16,090 nt of DNA from Aliishimia sp965369035 (lineage in GTDB: Bacteria > Pseudomonadota > Alphaproteobacteria > Rhodobacterales > Rhodobacteraceae). The stretch spans positions 1-16,090 of the forward strand of contig CBDUPF010000055.1 in NCBI GenBank assembly GCA_965369035.1, given 5' to 3'. The notes under the pieces were generated by a model. That model had not been told where the DNA came from. It ran no database searches and saw only the letters and a program-made list of their open reading frames with translations. The position numbers were made by a program, and so were the translations under genes. This document shows, one piece after another, positions 7,614-16,090 of this stretch. Each line of letters opens with the position of its first letter. The stretch's first letter is position 1.

Positions 7614-10600
7614 ATGTCTGATCTTGACGGTCTTGGTGTTGTAACCGATGCGCTCTATCAGGCCATCCTGGCCATGGACAGCTACCATCGGGGCTACGCC
7701 GAAAAGGTCCTGAACCTTCCCGAGCAGATCGGCAGTTACAGTTTCACCACCGACAGTACCGAAGTCTTCACCGGGTATCGCGCATCCGACGCGCAATGGG
7801 CGGGCTTCTATGCCGCGACCTACACGGATGCATCGGGCGAGGAGATCATTTCCTATCGCGGCACCGACGATATCATGGACGTCATTTTCGGCTGGTCCGT
7901 GGGGGCCGGCATACCCTCCATCGGGTCCATAGACGTCATCAAGAAGGGTCTGGCCGACATTGTCGACAGCGACAAGTTCCCGTGGAAGGACTTCGTCGAA
8001 AACGTGCTCGACAAGTTTGCCGAGCAACTGGGCAAGGTGGATGAGGTCGTAGATTCCATCAACGCGGCCATCACGAATTCCACGACGGCCGAGGATGCCG
8101 CGCAGCGTCTCGGTGACGTGGTCAAGGCGCAGTACACGACCGACGCGGTAAAGGAAGCCGCCAAGGAGTGGTTCGGGGAATCCGAGGCCAAGATCATTCT
8201 CGAGGGCCTGCTGCTGATCACGCTCGAAGAGATCGTCGCATCGATCGACATCGACGCGTCGACCGACAAGATCGAAGCCGCCGTCGATGCGTTTCTCGAA
8301 AGCCAGATCGGCGAGGACATCCTCGCGTTGATCAAGGACGAAGCCGAAATCGTGATCGACAGGTTCATCGACACCGGCCCGGTGAAGACGCTGATCGAGA
8401 CCCAGGGGGACATCGCGGCGGCCGAAGCGGAAGCCCTCGCGCTTGCCGCTTTCAGCGCGCTGCCGGAGGGGCAATGGCAGGATCAGGCGGTGGTGACGTA
8501 TACCAATGCCGTTACCGGGTCGACCTTCGGCGAGACGGTTCTGAAGATCGTCGACGACGCCAAGGAGTCCGAGGATCTTGTCGATCTGCTGGTCAACATT
8601 CTGAAAAACAACGAGCAGTTCATCGGCTCGTGGTTCGATCGGCAGTTCAGCCACGGCGCGCTCGCGCTGGAATACCACGAGTTGCAGGGCGGCGGGATCG
8701 ATCCGGATGGCTCCTCCGGCTCCGGCCCGCGCACCACCGGGCATTCGCTGGGCGGCGGGCTGTCGGCTTTCGTGTCCTCTCTGACCTACAACGAGGCCAC
8801 CGGATTCGATGCCATGCCCGGCGTTCTGGCCGCCGCGCACCATCTCGGGATCTCGACCGACTTCAACCTGTTTCAGGCGCTGGTCTTTCCCTACGACGCG
8901 TTCGAGGAGCCGGTCACAGACATCCTGACCAAGCTCGACCTGAGGTCGTACAAGGGCTACCACGTCGACGGCGAAATCCTGGAGCAGCTCCGGAACGGCA
9001 ACGCGCTCATGGCGATCAACACCGTGCTGGGCCTCGGGACGGCGGTCGCGGCGTGGTACAAGGCCGACAAGACGGTCGAATGGCTGTACTGGCTGTTCGA
9101 TCTGGGTGTGGAGATCCAGGTCTGGACCGAGGCGATCGAGAACCAGCTCGAATCCAACGAAATCTCGCCGTCCTTCGGGCTGAACCCCGTATCGCTGCAT
9201 TCCATCGGCTACCTGGCGATCCTGAAATACGCCGCCGACAACAATCATACCGACTGGCAGGTGTTCGGCAACGAACTCTACGACGCGCTCTTTTCCGAAG
9301 ATATCGCGCTGGAGGCCGGGTTCGGTGCGTCCGAGCATCTCTACGAGGACGCCTATGTCGACCTGATGCTGAAGGCGATCGCCTACTCCGCCATCGACGC
9401 GCAGGGCGAGGGCGAGGGCGCCAATGTCTTCGGCTCCACCGCCATCCGGGCGCTGTTCGACGATGCCAACGAACTGGGCGCCGCATCCGATGGGGGCGAC
9501 CTTCCCAACCAGCTCTTCGGGCTCGAGGAAGAGCTGATCCGGGCGGTGGTGCAGTTCGCCGGGCAGATGGCCCTGCAGGAGGTCGATTACTGGAACTACC
9601 AGGGCGACGGGATCATCGGCCCCGAAGAGGGCATCCTCACCTTCCTCGACGATCAGTCCCAACGGGTGCATCCGGGGTCCGCCAAGGTCATGGAGATCGA
9701 CCTTTCGGAGACGCTCTGGCATCTGCAGGACGGCGACGGCGAGGCGCCTCCGGGCGAGGTCAACGTGCCGGGGCTGGAGGAGGCGATGGCGGAGCTCTTC
9801 TCCGAAAGCCTCGCCACGGTGTCGGCGGCGCTCGAATATCTCTACGGCGACAGCGACACGGGCGTGATCGAGAAATGGGGGTTCTCGCTCGAGGAGACCG
9901 GGCTCGATTTCGTGATGCCGCTGCGCACGGTGGAGCAAACCGACTGGCGCTCCGATGTGGCGCGCGCCTTTGCCGCGACCGACGAGGACGATCGGTTGGT
10001 GGGCCAGTGGGAAAACGATGTCGTTTTTGCCGGTGGCGGCGATGACATCATCTTCTCCGGCCTCGGGCGCGACCTGATCTCCGGCCAGGTTCTCAACGAC
10101 TGGATCATCGAAAGCCTGACGGACCCGAACGAGACCGGTGCTGGGGCTTTCGCGCGGGAAGATATCTATTTCGGTTCAGGGGGATACGTGCAGGAGCTCG
10201 ACAACGGGTTCGGCGACATTCTGCCCCCGCTCGAGGATCTGTTGCGCAACCTGCAACAATACCTGCTCGACAAGTTCGAGCGCGACGTCGTCAAGTACAC
10301 GATCGCCAGCGATCCGGTGGATGCACCGGTGTCCTCGCTTTCCGGAGACGGGCTGATCCTGACCGATCTGAGCGTGACCCAGCTGGGCGATGCGCCGGTG
10401 GTGGAGATCGTGATCACGCCGCTGGGCGCGGGCGAGGAATCGACGGACCTGCTCAACGGTATCGAGGAGGTCCACCTGTCGGAAAAGGGGGATATCTTCC
10501 ACGTTCTGGCGGAACATCGCGAAACGCCGATCTGGATCGACATGGCCGATCCGGGCGGGACGAGCTACTCGAAGGACGACTGGGACGAGCTGAGCTACAT

Positions 10601-13600
10601 GGCCGCCGGCTCGGGCATCATTTCCGTGAACGGCTCAACGCGCGACTCCGCGCCAAACGGCGCCCTGCAGGGCGGGTTGTCCTCGCTGGGGATCCTGATC
10701 TCGCTCCTGCTCGATATTCCGCCGTCCACGCAGACGCTGCTCAGCGAGTGGCGCGACAACGATCCGCTGCGGGTGTCCGGCGCCGAAAAGGTGACGATGA
10801 CGGACAGCGACGACATCGTCTGGAACGCGGATCTCGGGACGATTTCCGGCTGGATCCTGGGCGACGACTACCAGCGGCACGGCGACCTCTTCATGGGCAA
10901 GGGCAACGACATCGCCTATGTCTCCGACCCCGAATACATCTTCAGCGGCGACAGCGTCGGCAACGAGGACGGGCTGGAAGCGCCGATGGGCACCTCCGCA
11001 CCCGCCGCCGAGGACATGCGTCTTACCATCTACGGCCAGGAGGGCCAGGACAGGCTGATCGTGCGTGGCGGGACCGGTGCGATCGTGGTCGGCGGGGATG
11101 ACCGCGACTTCCTCTTCAATTCCTCCTGGAAGGGACAACTCTACGGCGGCAATGTCGACGGCACCGAAGGCGAATTCGAGGGCACCGGCGACGGGGAGAC
11201 GGACATCTTCTGGTTCGCGCCCGGCACCTTCATCATGGATGCCGAAAAGGAAGACATCCTGCAGATGTTCGGTTTGCCGCTGACCGGTGGGTCGAACTCC
11301 CTCTTCGGGTTCGAAGCGTACTCTGCGGAACTTGCGTGGGACTTCATCATCCCATTCGTCTGGTACGGCTACACCCAGACCAACCAGCTGATCGTCTATT
11401 CCGCCGCGCACAGTCTGGTGGCCTACAACCCCGAGAATCCGGGCGAGGATCCCGGGATCCTGGGTTCCGCGATGATCGTGGAGGACTACGATTTCGCCGA
11501 GATAGAGAACGAGGATTTCGGTCTCGCCGGCGTGTCCGATCTCAACATGCGCTTCCGCATCATCGGCACCGGGAATGAGATATCGCTGTTCTTCGCGGTC
11601 TGGGGGCAGGTGATCTTCTACGCCCAGAAGCTCATGACCTTTGCCAAGGCGCTGCATTGGTCGGTGGAGGACGATCCGCTGGTCCTCGACCTCGACGGCG
11701 ACGGGTTGGAGACGATATCGGAAAGCCAGTCGGGGACGTATTTCGACCTGGACGGTGACGGCTTCGCACAGAAGACCGGATGGCTGTCGAGCGACGACGG
11801 CTTCCTCGTGATCGACATCGACGACGACGGAAAGATCCGCGATATCAACGAGATGTTCGGCCGGCCCGGCGGGTCCGGGTTCGCCGAACTGGCCGCGCTC
11901 GACGACAATGCCGACGGGGTGATCGACGCCTCCGACGCCGGCTGGGCCGATCTGCAGGTCTGGCGCGACAGGGACGCGTCGGGCACCTCCGATTACGACG
12001 AACTCTACTCGCTGGACGATCTGGGCATCACCTCGATCAACGCGGGCGGCATCGACCTGGGCACCGAAACGCCGCAGGGCCACCTGCTGCGGGAACGCGA
12101 CAGTTTCACCCGCTCCGACGGCACCACCGGCAACATCTTCGAGATCATCTTCGAGACCAACCTGACCCGGTCCGTCTTCAACGGCGACCGGGGTGTCGCC
12201 GATTTCGCGGCGAAGGCGCCCTCGGGCAATCCGGTCAATTCCACCGGCCGCGGCCAGCTCGCCGATCTGGCGGTGAACGCGTCGAACGACCTGGCGGTCA
12301 ACGAGGCGATTGCCGAGGCCACGGCAGCGATGACGGTTCCCGACCTGCTCACGCTGCGCGAGCAGGCGCGCCCGGTGCTGGGGGCCTGGGGCCGGTCGAT
12401 CGAGCAGAGCCTGGAGCTGACGCCGATCAAGGTCGGTGAGGTCGATGGCCAGACCGTGGTGCTCGACAGCGCGAAATGGGTCGAGGAAAACGGCGTGGGC
12501 CGGTGGGAACTGGCCTCCGGCGAACCGCTGCTCGACAATGGCGGGGCCGAGATCCCCGATCCGGCGCTCGGGGATTTCGCCGGCCTGGATGGCTGGCGGA
12601 TCGAGCAGATGTTCTCCCCCTCCGACCGGCGCGACCCTATCGAAGACCGGGAGGAACGTCCTTACCTTGTGGAACTGGTCGACGGCAGGGCCGTGGTGCT
12701 CGATTGGGGCGAGTTCGTGCCGGACGCGCAGGGAGGCTATTGGCAGCTTGCCTCCGGGTCCCCCGTGCGTGACCCGCAGGGCACCGTCATCGCCCGCCCG
12801 ACGGTCGATGACATCCGCGCGCAGCCGCGCGGCACCGCACAGGAATGGCGCGTGGAGACCTTCGGCCAAGACCCGTTCCGCGGCCTGCCCTTCGAGCGCA
12901 TGGCCGTCTACATGGTCGACGGGATCGTCACCGACTATTCGATCTGGGTGGAGGATGACCAGGGCGGCTTCCACATCTGGTCGCGCAACCTCGACCGCGC
13001 GCTGGAGCTGCAGTTCAAGGAAGGCCGGCCCGGCGGCTTCGGCCTGCGCGGCTATGAGATCGACTTCGACACGCTGGACGAGGCGAATTCCGCCGATGAC
13101 AGTTTCTACCGCGCCGAAGTCCTGACCATCGACGAATTCCGCTTCGCGCTGCTCTCCTACGGGGTCGAGTTCCAGCCCGAGGTTCTCTACACCACCGTCG
13201 ACCCCGATACCGGGCTTCTGATCTACGATTCCGGCGGCTTTGGAGAGCAGGAGGGCGGCGAGGTGCGGCCCGAGGGCGAGTATTTCTCCGTGGTCGAACC
13301 CGCGACCGAACTGTTCCAGGTCCTGATCGAGAACTACATCGGTTTCTCGCGCGCGATGGCGGTGCGGCTGGCCTCGCAAGGCGGCCTCTCCGACTACTTC
13401 CGCGGCATCGAGTACGATCCCGGCCCCGACCGCTGGGTCCCGACGCAGGATCTGCAGCTTGTCCCGATGTTCGAGGCGATCTTCGAGGATGCGCCCGCCG
13501 ACGAGGATGGCATCTACGACTGGCTGACCGCCTGGGACGAGATCCTGAACGCGATCTATCCCGATTTCACCAAGGTCAGCGAGGAGGACATCAACGAGAA

Positions 13601-16090
13601 GTTCCTGCTGCAGATGATCTTTGCGGCCTGGGAAAACGTGCCGATCAATTTCTCTCTCGTGGCGACCGCGGAACGGCTGTCCGTCGACGAGGAAAAGATC
13701 ATCACCCGCGCGACCGACGACGTGCTGATCGAGGGCACGAGCGGGTCGGACTACTTCGTGATCGAAGCGGGCAGCGAACCGCTACTGATCCAGGGCGGGC
13801 TCGGCGGCGACACCTACATTCTCGGGCGGAACTTCGGCGAGGTGATCATCGAGGACGTCGAGGCGCCGCTGGGGCCGCGGAACGCGGACTTCCTGCGCTT
13901 CGCCCATTTGCGGGCCGAGGACGTCATCGCGACCAAGGACGGCATCGATCTGGTGATCGAGGATCTGACGACCGGCGACACCGTCACGGTCAAGCGGCAG
14001 TTCGACGGCAAGTGGATCGGACCCTTCGGCACCGATTTCACCGACGATACCGAGATGGTGGAGATCATCTGGGCCGACGGCAAGGAATGGAACGTCTACG
14101 ACATCGCGCTGGCCACCTCGCACCCGAAGGACACCAACGACGTGGTGATCGGCACGCCCGCGCTCGACGTGCTGGAGGGCGGCAAGGGCAACGACATCAT
14201 GCGGGGCCTGCGCGACAGCGACATCTACATCATCCGCGAGGGCGATGGCGTCGACCGGATCGAAGACAACAACGACCAGATCCTGGTCGACCATCTGGAT
14301 TACGTGCAGTTCGATGTCGGAATCGAGCAGGACCGGCTGAAGTTCATCCGCAACGGCGACAGCGACGACCTCGAGATCCGGATGCTGGACGAGGAGGGCA
14401 ACGAGACCGGCCAGCAGCTGACGCTCGAAAACCAGTTCGATTTCATCAACACCTGGGTCTTCGGCGTGCAATGGCTCGACCGGATCGAGCGGCTGGTGTT
14501 CCAGGACATGTCCTTCCTCGACGAAGGCCAGATCATGGAACTGGTGGTCGAACAGGCCAAGACCGACGAGGCCGACGTCATCTTCGGCTTCCACTACGAG
14601 GATAGGCTCGACGGTGGCGCGGGCAACGATGTTCTGTCGGGCACCGACCGGAACGACACCTACATCTTCGGCCCCGGTTACGACCATGACGTGATCGAGG
14701 ACAACCTGACCGATTTCCTCACCGCCAGCTACGACACGCTGCATATCGGCGTCTATGGCGTGGACGACATCACCTTCGTGCGCGATGGCGCGAGCCCGAC
14801 GATCGACCTCTACTTCGACGGCACCGACGACCGGCTGACGCTGACGAACCAGTTCAAGCTGACCTCGACCGTTCTGTTCGGCGACTATTACTACGACAAT
14901 GTCGATGAAATCACCTTCGGTGACGGTGCTGTCTGGGACATGGCCACCTTCGGCCGCGTGCTGATCGAGCAGGCCTCCACCGATGGCGACGATGTCATCT
15001 ATGGCTTCGACATGCGCGACACCATCGACCTCGGGCTCGGCAACGACCGGGCGGAGGGCGGCGTCTATTCCGACACCTACATCTATGCCGAAGGCTACGG
15101 CACGGACGTCATCTATGATGCGACCAACCATCCGCTGCTGTCGCCGGGCCGCGGCGACGTGCTGGAGATGCGCGGTATCTCCTTTGGCGATATCGAGATC
15201 AGCCGTGCGGCCGAAGACCTGACCTTTACTCTGAAATCGACCGGCGAGTCGATCACGCTGGAAAGCCAGTACAACCGCTTCGGCAACCAGACCAACGCCA
15301 TCGAGAGCTTTGTCTTTGCCGATGTGACCGTGGTTTATACCGACCTCAACCCCGAGGACGTGGACCTGATCGGCACGGACGGGGATGATACCCTGGTCGG
15401 CACGCATTTCGCCGAAACCATCGACGGGCGCGGGGGCAACGACCTGCTGATCGGCTCCTCGGATGGTGACACGTATCTGTTTGACGCAGGTTACGGCGAG
15501 GACGTGATCCGCGACCGCGTGGAGGCCGGGTGGACCGGCATCGACATCGTGCGGTTCGGCGACGACATCTCGGTTGAAACGGCCGTGTTCTCCAAGGACG
15601 GCGACAACCTGCTGATCACGCTGACCGACCGGCCCGACACGCTGCGGATCGAGGGGCAGTTCTCCGACGTGCGCATGGGGGTGGAGCGGTTCGAGTTCGC
15701 CGACGGCTCCGTCTTCACCATCCAGGATATCGAGGAGTTGCTGGCCATCGTCGGTGGCAACCGCGGCGACAACACCATCGTCGGCGTGATCGACCAGGAA
15801 AACGTGCTCGACGGGCGGCAGGGGGACGACTCACTCTTTGGCGGCCGGTTGGGCGATACCTATGCCTTCGGCGTGGGTTACGGGCTGGACGAGATCACGG
15901 AGGTCACGAACCCTGTTGCGGGGGCCGAGGACCGCGTGATCTTCGATGCGCTGATCACGCTGGCCGACGTCACCATCACGCGGGATGGCGACGATCTGCT
16001 CTTCACCCTGCCGCTCTCGGGCGACCAGTTGCGGATCATCGACGGGCTGGGCACGCGGCAGGTGGAGACGTTCCTGTTCGGCGACGGCAC
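7614..16090 (+). CDS. Giant RTX-type calcium-binding protein with lipase-like N-terminal domain (3' end outside the window)
   Basis: The frame is open for 2825 codons to the right edge and lacks an N-terminal signal peptide; an uncleaved C-terminal type I secretion signal would lie outside. Residues 1-85 carry a lipase-type N-terminus (LYQAILAMDSYHRGY, GFYAATYTDASG, then YRGTD at 81-85). GHSLGG at 376-381 is a nucleophile elbow with Ser378, and LHSIGYLAIL gives a candidate catalytic His529. Between YRGTD and Ser378 lies a long, mainly helical charged insertion. One RTX pair (GGGDDIIFSGLGRD) starts at 807, and further Gly/Asp motifs lie near 1095 and 1137-1180. Residues 1353-1480 are an Asp-rich EF-hand-like block, 1609-1650 and 1687-1729 a duplicated module, and 2034 onward RTX/DTYxF cassettes. 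The closest broad class is class 3 lipase or Mbeg1-like hydrolase fused to hemolysin-type repeats. The acyltransferase upstream suggests lysine acylation. RTX identity is sure, hydrolase fold likely, substrate unknown. Confidence 0.9.
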   Translation, partial: MSDLDGLGVVTDALYQAILAMDSYHRGYAEKVLNLPEQIGSYSFTTDSTEVFTGYRASDAQWAGFYAATYTDASGEEIISYRGTDDIMDVIFGWSVGAGIPSIGSIDVIKKGLADIVDSDKFPWKDFVENVLDKFAEQLGKVDEVVDSINAAITNSTTAEDAAQRLGDVVKAQYTTDAVKEAAKEWFGESEAKIILEGLLLITLEEIVASIDIDASTDKIEAAVDAFLESQIGEDILALIKDEAEIVIDRFIDTGPVKTLIETQGDIAAAEAEALALAAFSALPEGQWQDQAVVTYTNAVTGSTFGETVLKIVDDAKESEDLVDLLVNILKNNEQFIGSWFDRQFSHGALALEYHELQGGGIDPDGSSGSGPRTTGHSLGGGLSAFVSSLTYNEATGFDAMPGVLAAAHHLGISTDFNLFQALVFPYDAFEEPVTDILTKLDLRSYKGYHVDGEILEQLRNGNALMAINTVLGLGTAVAAWYKADKTVEWLYWLFDLGVEIQVWTEAIENQLESNEISPSFGLNPVSLHSIGYLAILKYAADNNHTDWQVFGNELYDALFSEDIALEAGFGASEHLYEDAYVDLMLKAIAYSAIDAQGEGEGANVFGSTAIRALFDDANELGAASDGGDLPNQLFGLEEELIRAVVQFAGQMALQEVDYWNYQGDGIIGPEEGILTFLDDQSQRVHPGSAKVMEIDLSETLWHLQDGDGEAPPGEVNVPGLEEAMAELFSESLATVSAALEYLYGDSDTGVIEKWGFSLEETGLDFVMPLRTVEQTDWRSDVARAFAATDEDDRLVGQWENDVVFAGGGDDIIFSGLGRDLISGQVLNDWIIESLTDPNETGAGAFAREDIYFGSGGYVQELDNGFGDILPPLEDLLRNLQQYLLDKFERDVVKYTIASDPVDAPVSSLSGDGLILTDLSVTQLGDAPVVEIVITPLGAGEESTDLLNGIEEVHLSEKGDIFHVLAEHRETPIWIDMADPGGTSYSKDDWDELSYMAAGSGIISVNGSTRDSAPNGALQGGLSSLGILISLLLDIPPSTQTLLSEWRDNDPLRVSGAEKVTMTDSDDIVWNADLGTISGWILGDDYQRHGDLFMGKGNDIAYVSDPEYIFSGDSVGNEDGLEAPMGTSAPAAEDMRLTIYGQEGQDRLIVRGGTGAIVVGGDDRDFLFNSSWKGQLYGGNVDGTEGEFEGTGDGETDIFWFAPGTFIMDAEKEDILQMFGLPLTGGSNSLFGFEAYSAELAWDFIIPFVWYGYTQTNQLIVYSAAHSLVAYNPENPGEDPGILGSAMIVEDYDFAEIENEDFGLAGVSDLNMRFRIIGTGNEISLFFAVWGQVIFYAQKLMTFAKALHWSVEDDPLVLDLDGDGLETISESQSGTYFDLDGDGFAQKTGWLSSDDGFLVIDIDDDGKIRDINEMFGRPGGSGFAELAALDDNADGVIDASDAGWADLQVWRDRDASGTSDYDELYSLDDLGITSINAGGIDLGTETPQGHLLRERDSFTRSDGTTGNIFEIIFETNLTRSVFNGDRGVADFAAKAPSGNPVNSTGRGQLADLAVNASNDLAVNEAIAEATAAMTVPDLLTLREQARPVLGAWGRSIEQSLELTPIKVGEVDGQTVVLDSAKWVEENGVGRWELASGEPLLDNGGAEIPDPALGDFAGLDGWRIEQMFSPSDRRDPIEDREERPYLVELVDGRAVVLDWGEFVPDAQGGYWQLASGSPVRDPQGTVIARPTVDDIRAQPRGTAQEWRVETFGQDPFRGLPFERMAVYMVDGIVTDYSIWVEDDQGGFHIWSRNLDRALELQFKEGRPGGFGLRGYEIDFDTLDEANSADDSFYRAEVLTIDEFRFALLSYGVEFQPEVLYTTVDPDTGLLIYDSGGFGEQEGGEVRPEGEYFSVVEPATELFQVLIENYIGFSRAMAVRLASQGGLSDYFRGIEYDPGPDRWVPTQDLQLVPMFEAIFEDAPADEDGIYDWLTAWDEILNAIYPDFTKVSEEDINEKFLLQMIFAAWENVPINFSLVATAERLSVDEEKIITRATDDVLIEGTSGSDYFVIEAGSEPLLIQGGLGGDTYILGRNFGEVIIEDVEAPLGPRNADFLRFAHLRAEDVIATKDGIDLVIEDLTTGDTVTVKRQFDGKWIGPFGTDFTDDTEMVEIIWADGKEWNVYDIALATSHPKDTNDVVIGTPALDVLEGGKGNDIMRGLRDSDIYIIREGDGVDRIEDNNDQILVDHLDYVQFDVGIEQDRLKFIRNGDSDDLEIRMLDEEGNETGQQLTLENQFDFINTWVFGVQWLDRIERLVFQDMSFLDEGQIMELVVEQAKTDEADVIFGFHYEDRLDGGAGNDVLSGTDRNDTYIFGPGYDHDVIEDNLTDFLTASYDTLHIGVYGVDDITFVRDGASPTIDLYFDGTDDRLTLTNQFKLTSTVLFGDYYYDNVDEITFGDGAVWDMATFGRVLIEQASTDGDDVIYGFDMRDTIDLGLGNDRAEGGVYSDTYIYAEGYGTDVIYDATNHPLLSPGRGDVLEMRGISFGDIEISRAAEDLTFTLKSTGESITLESQYNRFGNQTNAIESFVFADVTVVYTDLNPEDVDLIGTDGDDTLVGTHFAETIDGRGGNDLLIGSSDGDTYLFDAGYGEDVIRDRVEAGWTGIDIVRFGDDISVETAVFSKDGDNLLITLTDRPDTLRIEGQFSDVRMGVERFEFADGSVFTIQDIEELLAIVGGNRGDNTIVGVIDQENVLDGRQGDDSLFGGRLGDTYAFGVGYGLDEITEVTNPVAGAEDRVIFDALITLADVTITRDGDDLLFTLPLSGDQLRIIDGLGTRQVETFLFGDG
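11670..12050 (+). other. Asp-rich EF-hand-like calcium module inside the giant protein
   Basis: Residues about 1353-1480 contain a series of Asp-rich loops: DLDGDGLET, DLDGDGFAQ, DIDDDGKIRDINEMFG, DDNADGVIDASDAGW and DRDASGTSDYDEL. The last two fit the EF-hand spacing D-x-N/D-x-D/S-G with an acidic residue at position 12. The order DPLVLDLDGDG, YFDLDGDGF, TGW, LA-LD-N-DG, DLxVWRD, LGI recurs in many large RTX proteins of proteobacteria. It probably binds calcium and stiffens the protein outside the cell, where calcium is abundant. Confidence 0.75.
12438..12800 (+). repeat. Imperfect duplication of a 43-residue module in the giant protein
   Basis: Copy one (residues 1609-1650, bases 12438-12563) and copy two (1687-1729, bases 12672-12800) share the pattern VDG-x-x-VVLD, an acidic or aromatic WV/FV, W-x-LASG-x-P, D-x-G, I-x-x-P. 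The 36 residues between them are unrelated. The similarity is at protein level and diverged, so the duplication is old. Function is unknown; the pattern suggests small beta units. Confidence 0.6.
13713..16090 (+). repeat. Six tandem RTX/DTYxF cassettes in the giant protein (last one cut by the edge)
   Basis: Cassettes begin near bases 13713, 14127, 14562, 14979, 15375 and 15759 (residues 2034, 2172, 2317, 2456, 2588 and 2716), so they are 138, 145, 139, 132 and 128 residues long. Each opens with T/D-x-x-D-x-V/I-x-G and one or two degenerate GGxGND nonapeptides. Then comes the unit DTYIF-x-x-GYG-x-DVI-x-D (DTYILGRNFGEVIIED, DIYIIREGDGVDRIED, DTYIFGPGYDHDVIED, DTYIYAEGYGTDVIYD, DTYLFDAGYGEDVIRD, DTYAFGVGYGLDEITE), a D-x-L/V-x-F strand, a DGDDLxIxL strand, a QF segment and an IExFxFxDG end. 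This matches the hemolysin-type calcium-binding related family (HCBP_related). The repeats should fold into calcium-stabilised beta-rolls after secretion. Confidence 0.85.

Noticed and set aside
7536..9938. 800-codon open frame on the minus strand
   Set aside because: It lies wholly antisense to the giant RTX gene, has an implausible His/Val/Asp-rich composition and matches no family; it is a product of high-GC codon bias.
10635..13379. 914-codon open frame on the minus strand
   Set aside because: Antisense shadow of the RTX gene with no recognisable motifs; the plus frame carries clear RTX and EF-hand-like signatures across the same bases.
13782..15407. 541-codon open frame on the minus strand
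   Set aside because: Antisense to the cassette repeats; its Val/Asp-rich low-complexity product reflects the repeated Asp codons on the other strand.

Overview
The window looks like chromosomal DNA of a high-GC alphaproteobacterium, most likely of the Rhodobacteraceae (Roseobacter-type). This is inferred from base composition, the layout of the histidine-degradation genes, and the presence of a very large acidic calcium-binding RTX-type protein. No rRNA, tRNA, CRISPR array, insertion sequence or integrase was seen.

Left part (1-6523): a complete-looking histidine utilisation locus. hutF (minus strand, cut by the left edge) is transcribed divergently from hutI-hutH-hutG-hutU (plus strand). 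The 72-bp intergenic region holds a perfect 8+4+8 palindrome between overlapping divergent promoter-like hexamers, a likely operator for a hut repressor. The three plus-strand junctions are all 4-bp ATGA overlaps, so the operon is tightly coupled. The five enzymes form the deiminase branch: histidine to urocanate (HutH), imidazolone propionate (HutU), formiminoglutamate (HutI), N-formylglutamate plus ammonia (HutF), glutamate plus formate (HutG).

Middle (6524-7613): a weak terminator-like hairpin and an AT-richer stretch separate hut from a 202-codon gene. Its product carries the DWTSGD signature and overall pattern of HlyC-type toxin-activating lysine acyltransferases. A 263-bp leader with two hairpins and a strong ribosome binding site follows.

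Right part (7614 to the right edge): one uninterrupted reading frame of 2825 codons that runs off the window. The N-terminal region is alpha/beta-hydrolase (class 3 lipase-like), with YRGTD, GHSLGG and a candidate catalytic His. The nucleophile elbow is separated from the YRGTD strand by about 290 mostly helical residues. Sparse RTX glycine/aspartate motifs follow, then an Asp-rich EF-hand-like block, a duplicated 43-residue module, and at least six cassettes of about 130-145 residues, each combining RTX nonapeptides with a DTYxF...GYGxDVIxD unit.

The acyltransferase-then-RTX-protein order matches the C-A order of hlyCABD operons. The inference is that this is a possibly lipid-modified, type I-secreted giant RTX protein with a hydrolase head. 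Its secretion signal and any ABC transporter lie beyond the right edge.
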